A stretch of DNA of 64,000 bases from Nostoc sp. JL34 (GCF_017114945.1 NZ_JABXKQ010000020.1:25905-89904), one strand, 5' to 3'. Numbered from the stretch's first letter, positions 1 through 8,496 are shown. Numbers and translations: made by a program. Notes: generated by a model from the letters alone, not told the origin.

Positions 1-359
1 AAACTCCAACAGATGGATTCACGCTTGATTTCGCCCGCAGCAGAAGCCGCCAGCCACATGTTTTTTGGCAATGCCCTTAACCCCTCTTTCTGGGAAGATT
101 TGTTTTCTACCCACCCACCTTTAGGAGAACGTATCCGCCGCGTTGGGGGTTTGAGCGCCTCCGCCTTGCCACTCCTAAACTCAAGCAGGCTATTGTTGAT
201 GCTTGCGCCCACACAGTACTATTAGATAATAAAGTTACTCCTTCAGAAGCAGATTTACTTAGAGCGATCGCTCTGACGCTAGACTGTCCCATCCCGCCAT
301 TTTTAAATCCTCAGCGTGGCGTTTCAAAACAGAAACAATCTTCTCCAAAGCGAAGTTAA
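1..359 (+). pseudogene. 3' end of a decayed M48 (HtpX-like) metallopeptidase gene
   Basis: The gene enters from the left edge. Frame 1 encodes the end of an M48 peptidase domain, including a THPPLGERIRR segment typical of HtpX-type enzymes. After a run of five G at 145-149 that frame gives unrelated sequence. Frame 3 then encodes a convincing continuation (ATPKLKQAIVDACAHTV, SEADLLRAIALTLDCPIPPF), ending in TAA at 357-359. I recall cyanobacterial M48 proteins with a TerB-like C-terminus carrying such a helical acidic segment, but with a long region between it and the HPPL motif. The juxtaposition plus the change of frame suggests an internal deletion or a frameshift. Only the 3' part is visible, so the state of the catalytic HExxH is unknown. 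Confidence 0.6.
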
Positions 360-398
360 TGTAACGAGAGAGATGCAATTATTGATAACTAGACAAAT

Positions 399-420
399 AA
401 AGTCCGTTTTTGCGGACTTT
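399..420 (+). terminator. Hairpin terminator after the M48 relic
   Basis: Perfect 8-bp stem AAAGTCCG/CGGACTTT with a TTTTTG loop, 40 bp after the M48-related stop codon and followed by a T-rich stretch. I see nothing else convincing between 421 and the next gene at 695. Confidence 0.65.
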
Positions 421-694
421 TACATTATTATTTATTGTAGTTCCAAATGGCTGTTTACTAGGACAATAACCTGTTGCATTTTCATTGCATTTACAGGCAA
501 TTAATTTATCTTCGTTATCCTTACTCTTATAGTATAAATAGTTATCTTGATAAAAGAGTATCATATTGTACAATTTTTTTACCATTGCCTATAAGTATTA
601 ACTTGTCTGAAAAAGTTTAGACAAAATGCCAGCATTCTATAAATTTGATTGCTATATTAGATTAAATAACTATTCTGGCAAGGGTTGAAAAGCT

Positions 695-1414
695 GTGCGG
701 GATGATTTACAGGGCTTGGAAATTAGTCAGGATGCTCTGCAAAAGCTGACTAATTTGCCTGTCAATGAGGAACTTCTAATCATTACAAATCCTCTGAAGA
801 TATTAGTAAATATATATATCCAAAAACTTAAAAGCTCTGAAGGGGCAACTGTAGTTTTTATTGGATTTTCTACATTTGTTTTTGTCTATATTCTATTTGA
901 TATAATTATTAAGCTCTTTGTTACGTGGATAACAATTCCATCTTGGATATTATTAATTATATTAAGTCTTTGGGTTGGTGGTCTGACGCAAACTATCTTA
1001 TATTTAATATGGAAAAGTAGAAGTAAAATTGTTAAAAATAATATGACAAAATCTCTGCAAATTCTGTTGAATGAGGTTAATAGATACAATACTGTTATTA
1101 GAGTCATTGATATTAACGATCAAATAGAAGAAGCTGGTAATCCAGAAGTGCTTATAAAGGAACGAGAGGGTGTTATCGAAGCGCTTCAACTCACAAAAAC
1201 TGATTTAGTTCGGGCTTTAAAAACAGAAAGAATTTTGAGGGAAAATAAGAGCTTTATCCTTGGTAATACAGAGCTATTTGTCAACAATTTAGCTACTTTA
1301 ACAGCCATGCAAGTAACTGAACAGGCTACTGAACATGGAAGGTTACTCAATGAAGCATTACAAATTGCCTTAGATGTGCAACACGAAATGAAAAGATTAC
1401 AGACTCAGCGTTAA
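695..1414 (+). CDS. Hypothetical two-helix membrane protein
   Basis: 239 residues from a GTG start with a weak AAGGG about 10 bp upstream. I do not recognise the family. A short N-terminal cytoplasmic-looking region is followed by two strongly hydrophobic segments at about residues 50-72 and 77-104, then about 130 residues of charged, probably helical sequence (KEREGVIEALQLTKTDL, AMQVTEQATEHGRLL). This suggests a membrane-anchored coiled-coil protein. The gene is AT-rich and has no HIP1 sites, unlike most neighbours. It stands alone between a terminator and an STRR. Confidence 0.65.
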   Translation: MRDDLQGLEISQDALQKLTNLPVNEELLIITNPLKILVNIYIQKLKSSEGATVVFIGFSTFVFVYILFDIIIKLFVTWITIPSWILLIILSLWVGGLTQTILYLIWKSRSKIVKNNMTKSLQILLNEVNRYNTVIRVIDINDQIEEAGNPEVLIKEREGVIEALQLTKTDLVRALKTERILRENKSFILGNTELFVNNLATLTAMQVTEQATEHGRLLNEALQIALDVQHEMKRLQTQR

Positions 1415-1416
1415 GA

Positions 1417-1442
1417 TAATTCGTAATTCGTAATTCGTAATT
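1417..1442. repeat. 7-bp tandem repeat (STRR), TAATTCG x 3.7
   Basis: Three full and one partial copies of TAATTCG directly after the stop of the membrane protein gene. Heptamer arrays of this kind are widespread between genes in heterocystous cyanobacteria. The remainder up to 1645 holds no gene I can support. Confidence 0.85.
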
Positions 1443-1645
1443 AAGTTTTGTAATGGGGATTTAGAAAGCACCCCTAAATTCACTCAGCACTCAGTAAGAG
1501 TTGGAGAAAGTGTAGATGCTGCTGCTAATTGGTTGATTTTCAACCTACTCACCAGATATTCTCAATGGCTTTTTCCCTAATCCTTCCCACGGTTGCAATC
1601 CCCGGTCTAACATAAAGAATATTCGTAAAGCGATCGCTTATCCAC

Positions 1646-2413
1646 ATGGACTGGAAAGAAATTAGAGGAAACTGGGTAATCATTCCCCGAAATCCCATAG
1701 GTATCGTTCATTTTTTAGGAGGTGCATTTGTCGCCACTGCACCGCACATCACTTATCGCTGGTTACTAGAACAACTGGCAAGTAAAGGTTATGTTGTAAT
1801 TGCAACCCCTTTCGTCAATACATTGGATCATACTGCGATCGCAAAATCTGTGCTGTTAAACTTTGACCGCACTCTCGAACGCTTACACGACTCTGGGGCA
1901 TTACGCAAGCTTTACTTCCCCATCTACGGCGTTGGACACAGTATGGGCTGTAAACTTCACTTGCTGATTGGTAGCCTCTTTAAAGTAGAACGCGCGGGCA
2001 ATATTTTAATCTCCTTCAACAACTACGCCGCGAAAGAAGCTATCCCTCTAGTAGAACAGTTCAATTCTACTTTGAAAATCGAGTTTACCCCCTCACCTTT
2101 GGAAACTAACAAGCTTGTCCAAGATCGTTACAATATCCGGCGCAATTTATTAATAAAATTTAGTAATGACACCATTGATCAATCGGCAGCTTTAACCAAA
2201 ATCTTACAAGAACGTTTTGATGAGATGGTGACAGCACAAACGTTACCAGGAAATCATACAACACCTCTAGGTCAAGATATTAAATGGCAAACTGGAACAT
2301 CTTTTACCCCCTTTGATGCCTTAGGGCAATGGTTTAAACAAGAAGCATACCGTGACTTAAACCAGCTAAAAGCCACCATCCTCTTGTGGTTAAATCCTCT
2401 GGTAGCACCATAA
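1646..2413 (+). CDS. DUF1350 family protein (alpha/beta-hydrolase-like)
   Basis: 255 residues. The N-terminal PxGIVHFLGGAFVATAP segment and the GHSMGCKLH motif near residue 100 are the marks of DUF1350, a family common in cyanobacteria and plastids. GHSMG resembles the nucleophile elbow (GxSxG) of alpha/beta hydrolases, so a serine hydrolase fold is likely, but no substrate is evident. It is a stand-alone gene followed immediately by a strong terminator. A HIP1 site lies just upstream of the start. Confidence 0.85.
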   Translation: MDWKEIRGNWVIIPRNPIGIVHFLGGAFVATAPHITYRWLLEQLASKGYVVIATPFVNTLDHTAIAKSVLLNFDRTLERLHDSGALRKLYFPIYGVGHSMGCKLHLLIGSLFKVERAGNILISFNNYAAKEAIPLVEQFNSTLKIEFTPSPLETNKLVQDRYNIRRNLLIKFSNDTIDQSAALTKILQERFDEMVTAQTLPGNHTTPLGQDIKWQTGTSFTPFDALGQWFKQEAYRDLNQLKATILLWLNPLVAP

Positions 2414-2444
2414 GAAGTTATGACTTTTAAACAGTCATAACTTC
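2414..2444 (+). terminator. Strong hairpin terminator of the DUF1350 gene
   Basis: Perfect 12-bp stem GAAGTTATGACT/AGTCATAACTTC with a 7-nt loop, starting at the base after the stop codon and followed by an A-rich tract. Confidence 0.75.
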
Positions 2445-2560
2445 GACATAAAAATAAAAATCAGTTAGTAGTATATCTCGATAATATTACTAACTAATTA
2501 TCCACTATCGTATTTTTATTTATACCGCTAATTATTAATGAGTCTTTTCTACAACTTTAT

Positions 2561-3697
2561 ATGTTTCAAATACTAATAATTGATGACGACTATTCAATAA
2601 AAATACTCCTGAAAAGGATGTTGGAAAAACAGGGTTATGAGGTAGTTACTGCTAGTAGCGGCGAGGAAGGAATAGAAAAAGCACTGGCTTACCGTCCTGC
2701 ACTAATTATTTGTGATTGGATCATGCCAGGTTTGACTGGACTGGAAGTTTGCCACCACATTAAGACAGACCCCAAATTTTCCACCACATTCTTTATTTTA
2801 TTAACATCCTTAGATTCAGTTGCCGATTGCGTCAAAGGTCTAGATGCTGGTGCTGATGATTTTATCTCCAAACCTATCGAACACAATGAATTACAAGCAC
2901 GGGTAAGAGCAGGATTACGCCTGCATCAGTTAAGTAGAGATTTGCAGGCTCAAAAATTGCTTTTAGAATCAGAAATGTCAGAAGCAGCAGAATATGTGCG
3001 ATCGCTGCTGCCTTTTTCCATGACTGAACCTTTCAATATAAATTTCCGATTCATTCCCTCACGACAACTCGGCGGTGACTGTTTCGATTACTATTGGCTC
3101 GATGATGATTATCTAGCAATTTACTTACTCGATACTGCTGGACATGGCCTCAAAGCTACCCTTCCCTCTGTTTCAGTGCTGAATCTGCTGCGTTCCCGTG
3201 CGCTCAAAGGTCTGAATTACTATCAACCTAGTGATGTATTGAAGGCTTTGAATGATACCTTCCAGATGAATTATCAAAATGACAAATACTTTACGATTTG
3301 GTACGGAGTTTATAACCGAATTAACCGCCAGTTAATTTATGCTAGTGCAGGTCATCCACCAGCAATTTTAGTAACCGGCACATCTCCAAGGAAGTCTGAA
3401 GTTAAACTCTTGAAAACCCCCGGTATGCCAGTTGGTATGTTTCCAGAAGCAAAATATGTTGATGGGTTTTATAATATTGAAAAATTCAGTACCCTTTATA
3501 TTTTTAGTGATGGTGCTTATGAAATCACTAAATCAGATGGTACACTTTGGAGTTTAGATGCTTTTATTCAGCTACTAGTTAGCTTACAAAATCCTGTTGA
3601 TAGCCAACTCGATCACGTACTGAGTTATTTAATCGCCCTGAACTCCAAAGATGGTTTTGATGATGATTTATCTATTTTGCAAATTAAGTTTGATTAA
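2561..3697 (+). CDS. Response regulator fused to a PP2C-type (SpoIIE/RsbU-like) phosphatase
   Basis: 378 residues. Residues 1-125 form a receiver domain with the acidic pocket DDD at 8-10, phospho-acceptor Asp52 (ICDWIMPG), Thr82 and Lys104 (SKP). A short helical linker (about 125-165) leads into a SpoIIE-type PP2C domain. Its metal-binding landmarks are GGDCFDYY, DTAGHG, the SDGAYE segment and the C-terminal DDDLSIL. Family knowledge: such proteins dephosphorylate a STAS anti-sigma antagonist when the receiver is phosphorylated. A STAS gene lies tail-to-tail directly downstream, an obvious candidate substrate. No kinase or anti-sigma factor for the pair is in the window. Confidence 0.92.
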   Translation: MFQILIIDDDYSIKILLKRMLEKQGYEVVTASSGEEGIEKALAYRPALIICDWIMPGLTGLEVCHHIKTDPKFSTTFFILLTSLDSVADCVKGLDAGADDFISKPIEHNELQARVRAGLRLHQLSRDLQAQKLLLESEMSEAAEYVRSLLPFSMTEPFNINFRFIPSRQLGGDCFDYYWLDDDYLAIYLLDTAGHGLKATLPSVSVLNLLRSRALKGLNYYQPSDVLKALNDTFQMNYQNDKYFTIWYGVYNRINRQLIYASAGHPPAILVTGTSPRKSEVKLLKTPGMPVGMFPEAKYVDGFYNIEKFSTLYIFSDGAYEITKSDGTLWSLDAFIQLLVSLQNPVDSQLDHVLSYLIALNSKDGFDDDLSILQIKFD

Positions 3698-4024
3698 TTA
3701 CGTCTTGGATACTAAAACCTGATTAAATGCGTCTTGACTGGGGAATATTTCAAATACTTTATCCATATTAGTCAGTTCAAATAATATCCTGACTTGCTCA
3801 TTGATTGAGCAGAGAACAAGCTTAGTATCCGCTGCTCGCAAGGTTTTGAAAGCTAAGACTAAAGCTCCCAAACCTGAACTATCCATAAACGTTACATCTT
3901 TAAAATCAACTAACACAATTTTCGCACCATTTTCTATAATATCAGTGATGTTTTGTCGAAATTCTTGTGAAGTTGTGGCGTTTAAATTCCCACTGAGCTT
4001 AATAACTTTTACTTGTTCTTTCAT
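3698..4024 (-). CDS. STAS-domain anti-anti-sigma factor (RsbV/SpoIIAA-like)
   Basis: 108 residues, a complete single STAS domain. The phosphorylation motif is FMDSSGLGALV around residues 47-57, where Ser49 or Ser50 would be the residue modified by a partner kinase. It is convergent with the REC-PP2C gene: the two coding regions abut at 3697/3698 with no spacer and no terminator, so transcripts are likely to overlap. Proposed role (inference): the dephosphorylated form sequesters an anti-sigma or related partner and the phosphatase next door resets it. Confidence 0.92.
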   Translation of the reverse strand: MKEQVKVIKLSGNLNATTSQEFRQNITDIIENGAKIVLVDFKDVTFMDSSGLGALVLAFKTLRAADTKLVLCSINEQVRILFELTNMDKVFEIFPSQDAFNQVLVSKT

Positions 4025-4170
4025 AATTATGTCACGCTAATTTTTGTAAATGATGCTCTGATTTCGCTATTATAGAACATTTAAAAATGCTTGTAAAATA
4101 AAACTTAAGATTACAGATCGAATAATAATTGATAATTAATCAGAATATATAAAGATTAGTTATAAATATT

Positions 4171-4210
4171 TTAATCTGATTTCTTTGTAATCACAAAGAA
4201 ATCAGATTAA
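4171..4210. repeat. 40-bp perfect palindromic hairpin
   Basis: An 18-bp perfect inverted repeat (TTAATCTGATTTCTTTGT and its complement) around an AATC loop. It lies 147 bp upstream of the STAS start and is not at the end of any recognisable gene, so it is either a terminator for an unannotated transcript or a mobile palindromic repeat. Confidence 0.75.
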
Positions 4211-4268
4211 CTTAATTAAGTATAGCTTTCATACTAAAAACAGACCAATTATCAATAAATAAGGCAAG

Positions 4269-4389
4269 TAAGTCGGCACGGTAAAACTCATGTATGTTTA
4301 GTTCCGTAAAAAAGGTGTAATGACCAAATTTTAAGCTATTCGCTGATTTGATGTTTCGTCACATAGGTTGATTTTTTAGCGCCGACTTA
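4269..4389. mobile_element. MITE-like element with TA target duplication
   Basis: AGTCGGCAC at 4271 and GCGCCGACT ending at 4387 form terminal inverted repeats (AGTCGGC perfect over 7 bp, then one mismatch). Each is flanked by TA, extending the match to GTAAGTCGGC/GCCGACTTAC. A TA duplication is the signature of IS630/Tc1-mariner elements. The 117-bp interior is non-coding. The assignment rests on structure only, and I saw no second copy in this window. Confidence 0.45.
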
Positions 4390-4999
4390 CATTTCATTGT
4401 TCTATGTGTATACTGAACTACAAGCTGAAGTTATTGCTTTTCAGATTATTTCTCAAATATTTTTGCAAAACTGAGATTCTCCAATAAATCTCATGATCAT
4501 AGCCGTGATTAAACAATTTAAAATTCAATACGTCGCAACGATCGCGCAGCTAAACCGAGTCTAGTAGCGGTGTTACTGTGCCTGAGTACTAAGTGGTGGA
4601 TCATCTGCCAGCACCCAGTAAATTTTCCCTGTCTCCAGCCCTAACTCAGCACTACAAGCAAAAATACTATGAAAATTACTCAACTATCGGAGTTTCACAT
4701 CAGAATCATTAGTGGACATAATCTTTGATTGACTACTGAGTACTTATGATAGTAACTAGCATCTACGTTTATTTATGTCCAATTTCTTACATAATTAAAA
4801 TAATTTACCTCTGGACTGCCGCTCTAGAGTCAAAAATTTCGGTTTCAACAGCGCCAAGCAAGCTCGAACCTATACTAATGCTCTAACAGAAGTTATCTGA
4901 GGTGATCGCCTCTGCTATTTTCAGTATTCCCAATATCTGTCATTTATCAACATACAATACAAAAAATAAAGAGTTATGAATTTGCAACTCCTAACTCCC

Positions 5000-5653
5000 T
5001 CAAACAGGACTCACTTTCGCTCTGTAAAGCAGTTTCTCACCTTGAAGGTAGCCAGTGTAGCGTACTTTAACTGTTTCTCCAAGTTTTGCAGTTCCCTCCA
5101 GCAATTGGTGTAGTTGGGGATTATAGGGTAATTCTGCTCCCACGGGTGCGATCGCTTCCACTCCCCACGCTTGTAAAAGCTTTTCCAGGGGTTTTTGCAC
5201 CAACGGTACTATTTTGACTGCTGCTAGCTGTGGATTCTCCTGCGCTTTCTGTGCTGCTGTTGGCCATTGCAATAATAAAGACTCCAGCAGTTGCAAACTC
5301 GACTGCTGGAGTTCTTGTAGCAATACCTCTCGCTGTTGTTCTAATTGAAGTTGCGAGCGATCGTACTCTCTTCTTAAATCTGTAATTTCTTGTAACAATT
5401 CCTGAGTAGGCGCTGTTTTATCTTGTAATAACTCTACGGTTGAAAAAGTTGTGATTAATTCATTCAATGGCATCTGTAGCACTGGCGACAGCTTGAGCAG
5501 CACATCTACCCGCATCTGCTCTAGCTTTCCTTGGCGTAACCGCAAAAGTTGACGCTCTGAGACACCAGCAGCGCGACTCAGCCCTTTAAAACTAGAAATA
5601 CCTACCTGTTGCATTAAATTTTGCAACTTTTGGGTGAAGTCAATATTGAGCAT
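5000..5653 (-). CDS. HTH protein with GrpE-like C-terminal domain
   Basis: About 217 residues from the ATG giving MLNIDFTQKLQNL. An upstream in-frame start at 5701 would read through STRR sequence and is less likely. An HTH-like region (SFKGLSRAAGVSERQLLRLRQGK) is followed by a long coiled coil, then a C-terminal segment (WGVEAIAPVGAELPYNPQLH, VRYTGYLQGEKLLYRAKV) that follows the pattern of the GrpE head domain, the nucleotide-exchange factor of DnaK. It could be a DNA-binding or RNA-binding co-chaperone. The DnaK/DnaJ cluster lies about 25 kb away. Confidence 0.7.
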   Translation of the reverse strand: MLNIDFTQKLQNLMQQVGISSFKGLSRAAGVSERQLLRLRQGKLEQMRVDVLLKLSPVLQMPLNELITTFSTVELLQDKTAPTQELLQEITDLRREYDRSQLQLEQQREVLLQELQQSSLQLLESLLLQWPTAAQKAQENPQLAAVKIVPLVQKPLEKLLQAWGVEAIAPVGAELPYNPQLHQLLEGTAKLGETVKVRYTGYLQGEKLLYRAKVSPV

Positions 5654-5727
5654 TGGGTATTGGATACTGGATATTAGGTATTGGGTACTGGGTATTGGCA
5701 AGAAAATTAAGTCTTTAGTTCTTAGTC
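5654..5727. repeat. STRR array plus left copy of a 34-bp direct repeat
   Basis: Degenerate 7-bp repeats of the ATTGGGT/ATTGGAT type run up to 5694. The 34-bp sequence at 5694-5727 (starts ATTGGCAAGAAAATTAAG) recurs exactly at 6297-6330 on the other side of dps. Confidence 0.8.
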
Positions 5728-5749
5728 TCTAGTCCCCAGTCCCCAGTCC

Positions 5750-6241
5750 CTATTCTTCCAGCAAACTTCTCAACATCCAAGCTGTCTTTTCGTGTACTTG
5801 CATCCGCTGAGTCAATAAATCGGCGGTAGGTTCGTCGTTAACTTCCTCTACCACGGCGAAAATAGACCGTGCAGTTCTGACTACGGCTTCTTGTCCTTCC
5901 ACTAGCAAGCGGATCATCTCCACAGCTTTAGGAACTCCGGGAGTTTCTGGAATCGAACTCAGTTTGGCATATTCGCTGTAGGTTCCTGGTGCGGGATAGC
6001 CAAGGGCTCTAATTCTCTCGGCTATTAAATCAACTGCTAACGCTAATTCTGTATACTGGGTTTCAAACATCAAATGCAATGTTTGAAACATCGGCCCCGT
6101 TACATTCCAATGAAAGTTATGAGTTTTCAGATACAGTGTATAAGTGTCAGCCAACAGGTGAGATAAACCGTCGGCAATTTTAGCCCTACTCGCCTCGTCA
6201 ATGCCGATATTTACATTTTTGACTGTTACTTTCGATGACAT
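5750..6241 (-). CDS. dps: Dps-family DNA-protection/ferritin-like protein
   Basis: 163 residues, normal Dps length. The ferroxidase motif [16 protein letters not shown] and the downstream [11 protein letters not shown] helix are present. Dps dodecamers oxidise and store iron using peroxide, protecting DNA. Start chosen at the MSSKVTV ATG, preceded by AGGAGA in the mRNA. Nostoc-type genomes hold several Dps paralogues and I cannot say which this is. Its neighbour on the same strand is sulfiredoxin, another peroxide-defence gene. The gene is bracketed by an exact 34-bp direct repeat. Confidence 0.93.
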   Translation of the reverse strand: MSSKVTVKNVNIGIDEASRAKIADGLSHLLADTYTLYLKTHNFHWNVTGPMFQTLHLMFETQYTELALAVDLIAERIRALGYPAPGTYSEYAKLSSIPETPGVPKAVEMIRLLVEGQEAVVRTARSIFAVVEEVNDEPTADLLTQRMQVHEKTAWMLRSLLEE

Positions 6242-6264
6242 AATTTTCTCCTAATTAGGTTATA

Positions 6265-6330
6265 TGTAATTGGGGATTGGGCATTGAGCATTGGGCATTG
6301 GCAAGAAAATTAAGTCTTTAGTTCTTAGTC
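6265..6330. repeat. STRR array plus right copy of the 34-bp direct repeat
   Basis: ATTGGGC/ATTGAGC-type heptamers followed at 6297-6330 by the same 34 bp found at 5694-5727. A second C-rich STRR (CCCCAT/CCCAAT) continues to about 6372. Confidence 0.8.
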
Positions 6331-6372
6331 CCCATTCTCCATGCCTCATTCCCCATGCCCAATCCCCATTAT

Positions 6373-6636
6373 CTATGCCAAGTGCATCTTCAAAACGCTG
6401 CGGGGTGCTTTACGGACTCTGGCTAAAACGGTTTCTTTGCCTAAACGCTGGCAAGCTTCATACCGATGGCAACCAGAGAAGCCATAATATTGTCCATCTA
6501 CTTCTAGGACATCAATAGGTTCTTGCTGCCCAATCTCCGCAATCGATTCCATTAAAGCTTGCACTTTCTTTGGATCGTTTGCACGGGGCAATGGCCGTTT
6601 TATCTGATTTAATGGAATTTCTTGGACTCTAACCAT
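6373..6636 (-). CDS. srxA: Sulfiredoxin
   Basis: About 87 residues from MVRVQEI; an upstream in-frame start at 6651 is possible. The diagnostic FSGCHRYEA motif carries the catalytic Cys56, and the ParB-like fold is intact to the end. Sulfiredoxin reduces over-oxidised (sulfinic) 2-Cys peroxiredoxins using ATP. It lies upstream of dps on the same strand about 130 bp away, separated by STRRs, so co-transcription is possible but not shown. Confidence 0.9.
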   Translation of the reverse strand: MVRVQEIPLNQIKRPLPRANDPKKVQALMESIAEIGQQEPIDVLEVDGQYYGFSGCHRYEACQRLGKETVLARVRKAPRSVLKMHLA

Positions 6637-6830
6637 AAAGAGTTTATCCAACTAGTTCTGTTTTGTGCCTCTAAATAAATCATAGTCATTATGACTTCGT
6701 TTTGCAACTTTTTGGGGGGCAAAACTGTTAATGGTATCATTGGAGCGCTCATGCGACAAAAAAACCGCGTTACAAAGCAATTAGAAAATCAGCTCCAACG
6801 ACGCATTAAGGGGCAGAAGACGCTCTCTAC

Positions 6831-6897
6831 GAGACGCTGCGCGATCGCTAGTACTTGTTCGCGATCGCAACTCTACCAGACGCTACGCGAACGCTAT
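6831..6897. repeat. Short dispersed repeat with two HIP1-like sites
   Basis: GACGCT...GCGATCGC...GACGCTACGCGAACGC units of the type scattered between genes elsewhere in this window (9545, 35330, 56518, 59600). Its presence argues against starting the next gene upstream of it. Confidence 0.6.
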
Positions 6898-6906
6898 CAG
6901 GTAGCC

Positions 6907-8496
6907 ATGAAATTTTCGTTTTGGCGTTTTTCCCACACTGTGATGACAACATTTTGTCTATTGGGACTGACTGCTGCATCAGGGCCTGAGAGCAACATCC
7001 AGGATATAGAACTGAAAATTGGGATTGTGCAGCGATTTGGCGCCGAAGCCACAGCCAAGCTGCAACTGGAACCCATAAAAGGCGATCGCTTAAAGCTAAA
7101 ATTTCAAGCGGGCAATAAGCAGCAAATCCTGTTTACTAAGAACCCTGTAAAGCTGGAAACAGTCATGCAAGCTTTACCCCAGTCAGCAGTCGAAGAAGTG
7201 GTAGTTTTGGGCACATACCGCACTTTTGAAACTGCGGAAGATAGTGCTAATAAATGGCGTTCTCAGGGAATGGAAGTGGAAATAGCCCAGCCAGAACGTT
7301 GGCAGGTTTGGGCTAAACGAGATGTTTACAGCACTCCTTTACTGCGACGCTTGTTATTACAAAACATCCAAGCTTCTACTCAAGAAAAAGTATATCTTGA
7401 TACTAAAATTTTGAAACAAGTGCCACGAGTCAGTTGGGTGGTGGATGGTAATCGCTATAGCCCGAATGATTTGGAAATTAGCACTGAGAAAAACTTGATT
7501 CGGGTGAATAAAAGCGAAAAACCAGAAAATGCTCGTCTTTATGCCGGCCGACTGAATTTGCAGCCAAATGCATACGGCACATACACTCTAGTTAACCAAG
7601 TCCCCTTAGAAATTTATTTGCGTGGGGTTGTGCCTTATGAAATAGGCACAGATGCACCAACAGCAGCCCTAGAAGCCCAGGCAATTCTCGCCCGGACTTA
7701 TGCCTTGAGAAATTTACGTAGGTTTGCCGCAGATAACTATCAGTTGTGTGCGGATACTCACTGCCAAGTTTATTATGGGCTGAAGGGAGCAGCTGCCAAA
7801 ACAGACCAAGCGATCGCCTCAACCAGGGGTAAAGTACTAACTTATAAAAATGAACTAGTAGACGCCCTATATTCTTCCACCACTGGTGGCGTCACCGCCT
7901 CCTTCAGCGATGTCTGGAATGGCGACGATCGTCCTTATCTCCGCCCTGTACTGGATGCTCCGACTAATTTTTGGGACTTGTCTAAGCAGAGTTTAGCAGA
8001 TGAAAAGAACTTCCAAAAATTTATTAATACGCAACAAGGATTTAATGAAAGCAAGTGGGATATGTTTCGTTGGCACAAAGAAACCCCTTTAAAGGATATT
8101 ATCAAAGACTTGCAGAAATTTTTGCAGGTGAAAAACAGTCCTCATGCCAAATTTAAGACAATTCAGGCGATGGCAGTAGTGAAGCGAAGCCAGAGTGGAC
8201 GTATCCTGGAACTGGCGGTTAAAACTGATCACAGCACATTTATTCTGCACAAAGACGAAGTTCGCAGTGCTTTTGCCGCTCCCACAAGTACGCTTTTTTA
8301 CATAGAACCCTTGAACAAAGGCAAAGTGGAACTCTGGGGATACGCTTTTATTGGTGGTGGATTAGGACATGGAGTTGGCTTGAGTCAAACTGGCGCTCAA
8401 AATTTAGCAAAACTAGGTTGGTCAAGTCCAAAAATTCTCCAATTTTACTATCCTGGTACTAAGATTCAAATTCTCAGTAAAGAGATTAAGCTGTGA
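6907..8496 (+). CDS. SpoIID/LytB-domain protein, secreted
   Basis: About 529 residues from the ATG at 6907, where a basic/hydrophobic signal peptide begins (MKFSFWRFSH, then a hydrophobic stretch to LGLTAASG). In-frame starts at 6691 and 6751 (the latter with a GGAG) would add up to 72 residues encoded by dispersed repeats, so I prefer 6907. The N-terminal third looks like SPOR-type sequence. The C-terminal half is a SpoIID domain: VPYEIG, ARTYALRN, LYSSTTGG, and the closing GHGVGLSQTGAQNLA...FYYPGT. SpoIID is a peptidoglycan lytic transglycosylase in sporulation; the cyanobacterial homologues probably remodel the cell wall. Confidence 0.9.
   Translation: MKFSFWRFSHTVMTTFCLLGLTAASGPESNIQDIELKIGIVQRFGAEATAKLQLEPIKGDRLKLKFQAGNKQQILFTKNPVKLETVMQALPQSAVEEVVVLGTYRTFETAEDSANKWRSQGMEVEIAQPERWQVWAKRDVYSTPLLRRLLLQNIQASTQEKVYLDTKILKQVPRVSWVVDGNRYSPNDLEISTEKNLIRVNKSEKPENARLYAGRLNLQPNAYGTYTLVNQVPLEIYLRGVVPYEIGTDAPTAALEAQAILARTYALRNLRRFAADNYQLCADTHCQVYYGLKGAAAKTDQAIASTRGKVLTYKNELVDALYSSTTGGVTASFSDVWNGDDRPYLRPVLDAPTNFWDLSKQSLADEKNFQKFINTQQGFNESKWDMFRWHKETPLKDIIKDLQKFLQVKNSPHAKFKTIQAMAVVKRSQSGRILELAVKTDHSTFILHKDEVRSAFAAPTSTLFYIEPLNKGKVELWGYAFIGGGLGHGVGLSQTGAQNLAKLGWSSPKILQFYYPGTKIQILSKEIKL

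Larger units (their letters stand above)
4025..4999. other. 975-bp gene-free stretch with two repeat structures
   Basis: I see no supportable reading frame on either strand. Besides the promoter region of the STAS gene it contains a 40-bp perfect palindrome (4171-4210) and a MITE-like element (4269-4389), both listed separately. 4390-4999 is AT-rich with no structure I could identify. Confidence 0.6.

Noticed and set aside
107..292. 61-codon minus-strand frame over the M48 relic
   Set aside because: It is antisense to a clear coding relic and has no protein-family character.
6691..6906. N-terminal extension of the SpoIID-domain gene
   Set aside because: It is encoded by dispersed repeats and precedes the signal peptide; a true secreted protein should start at 6907.
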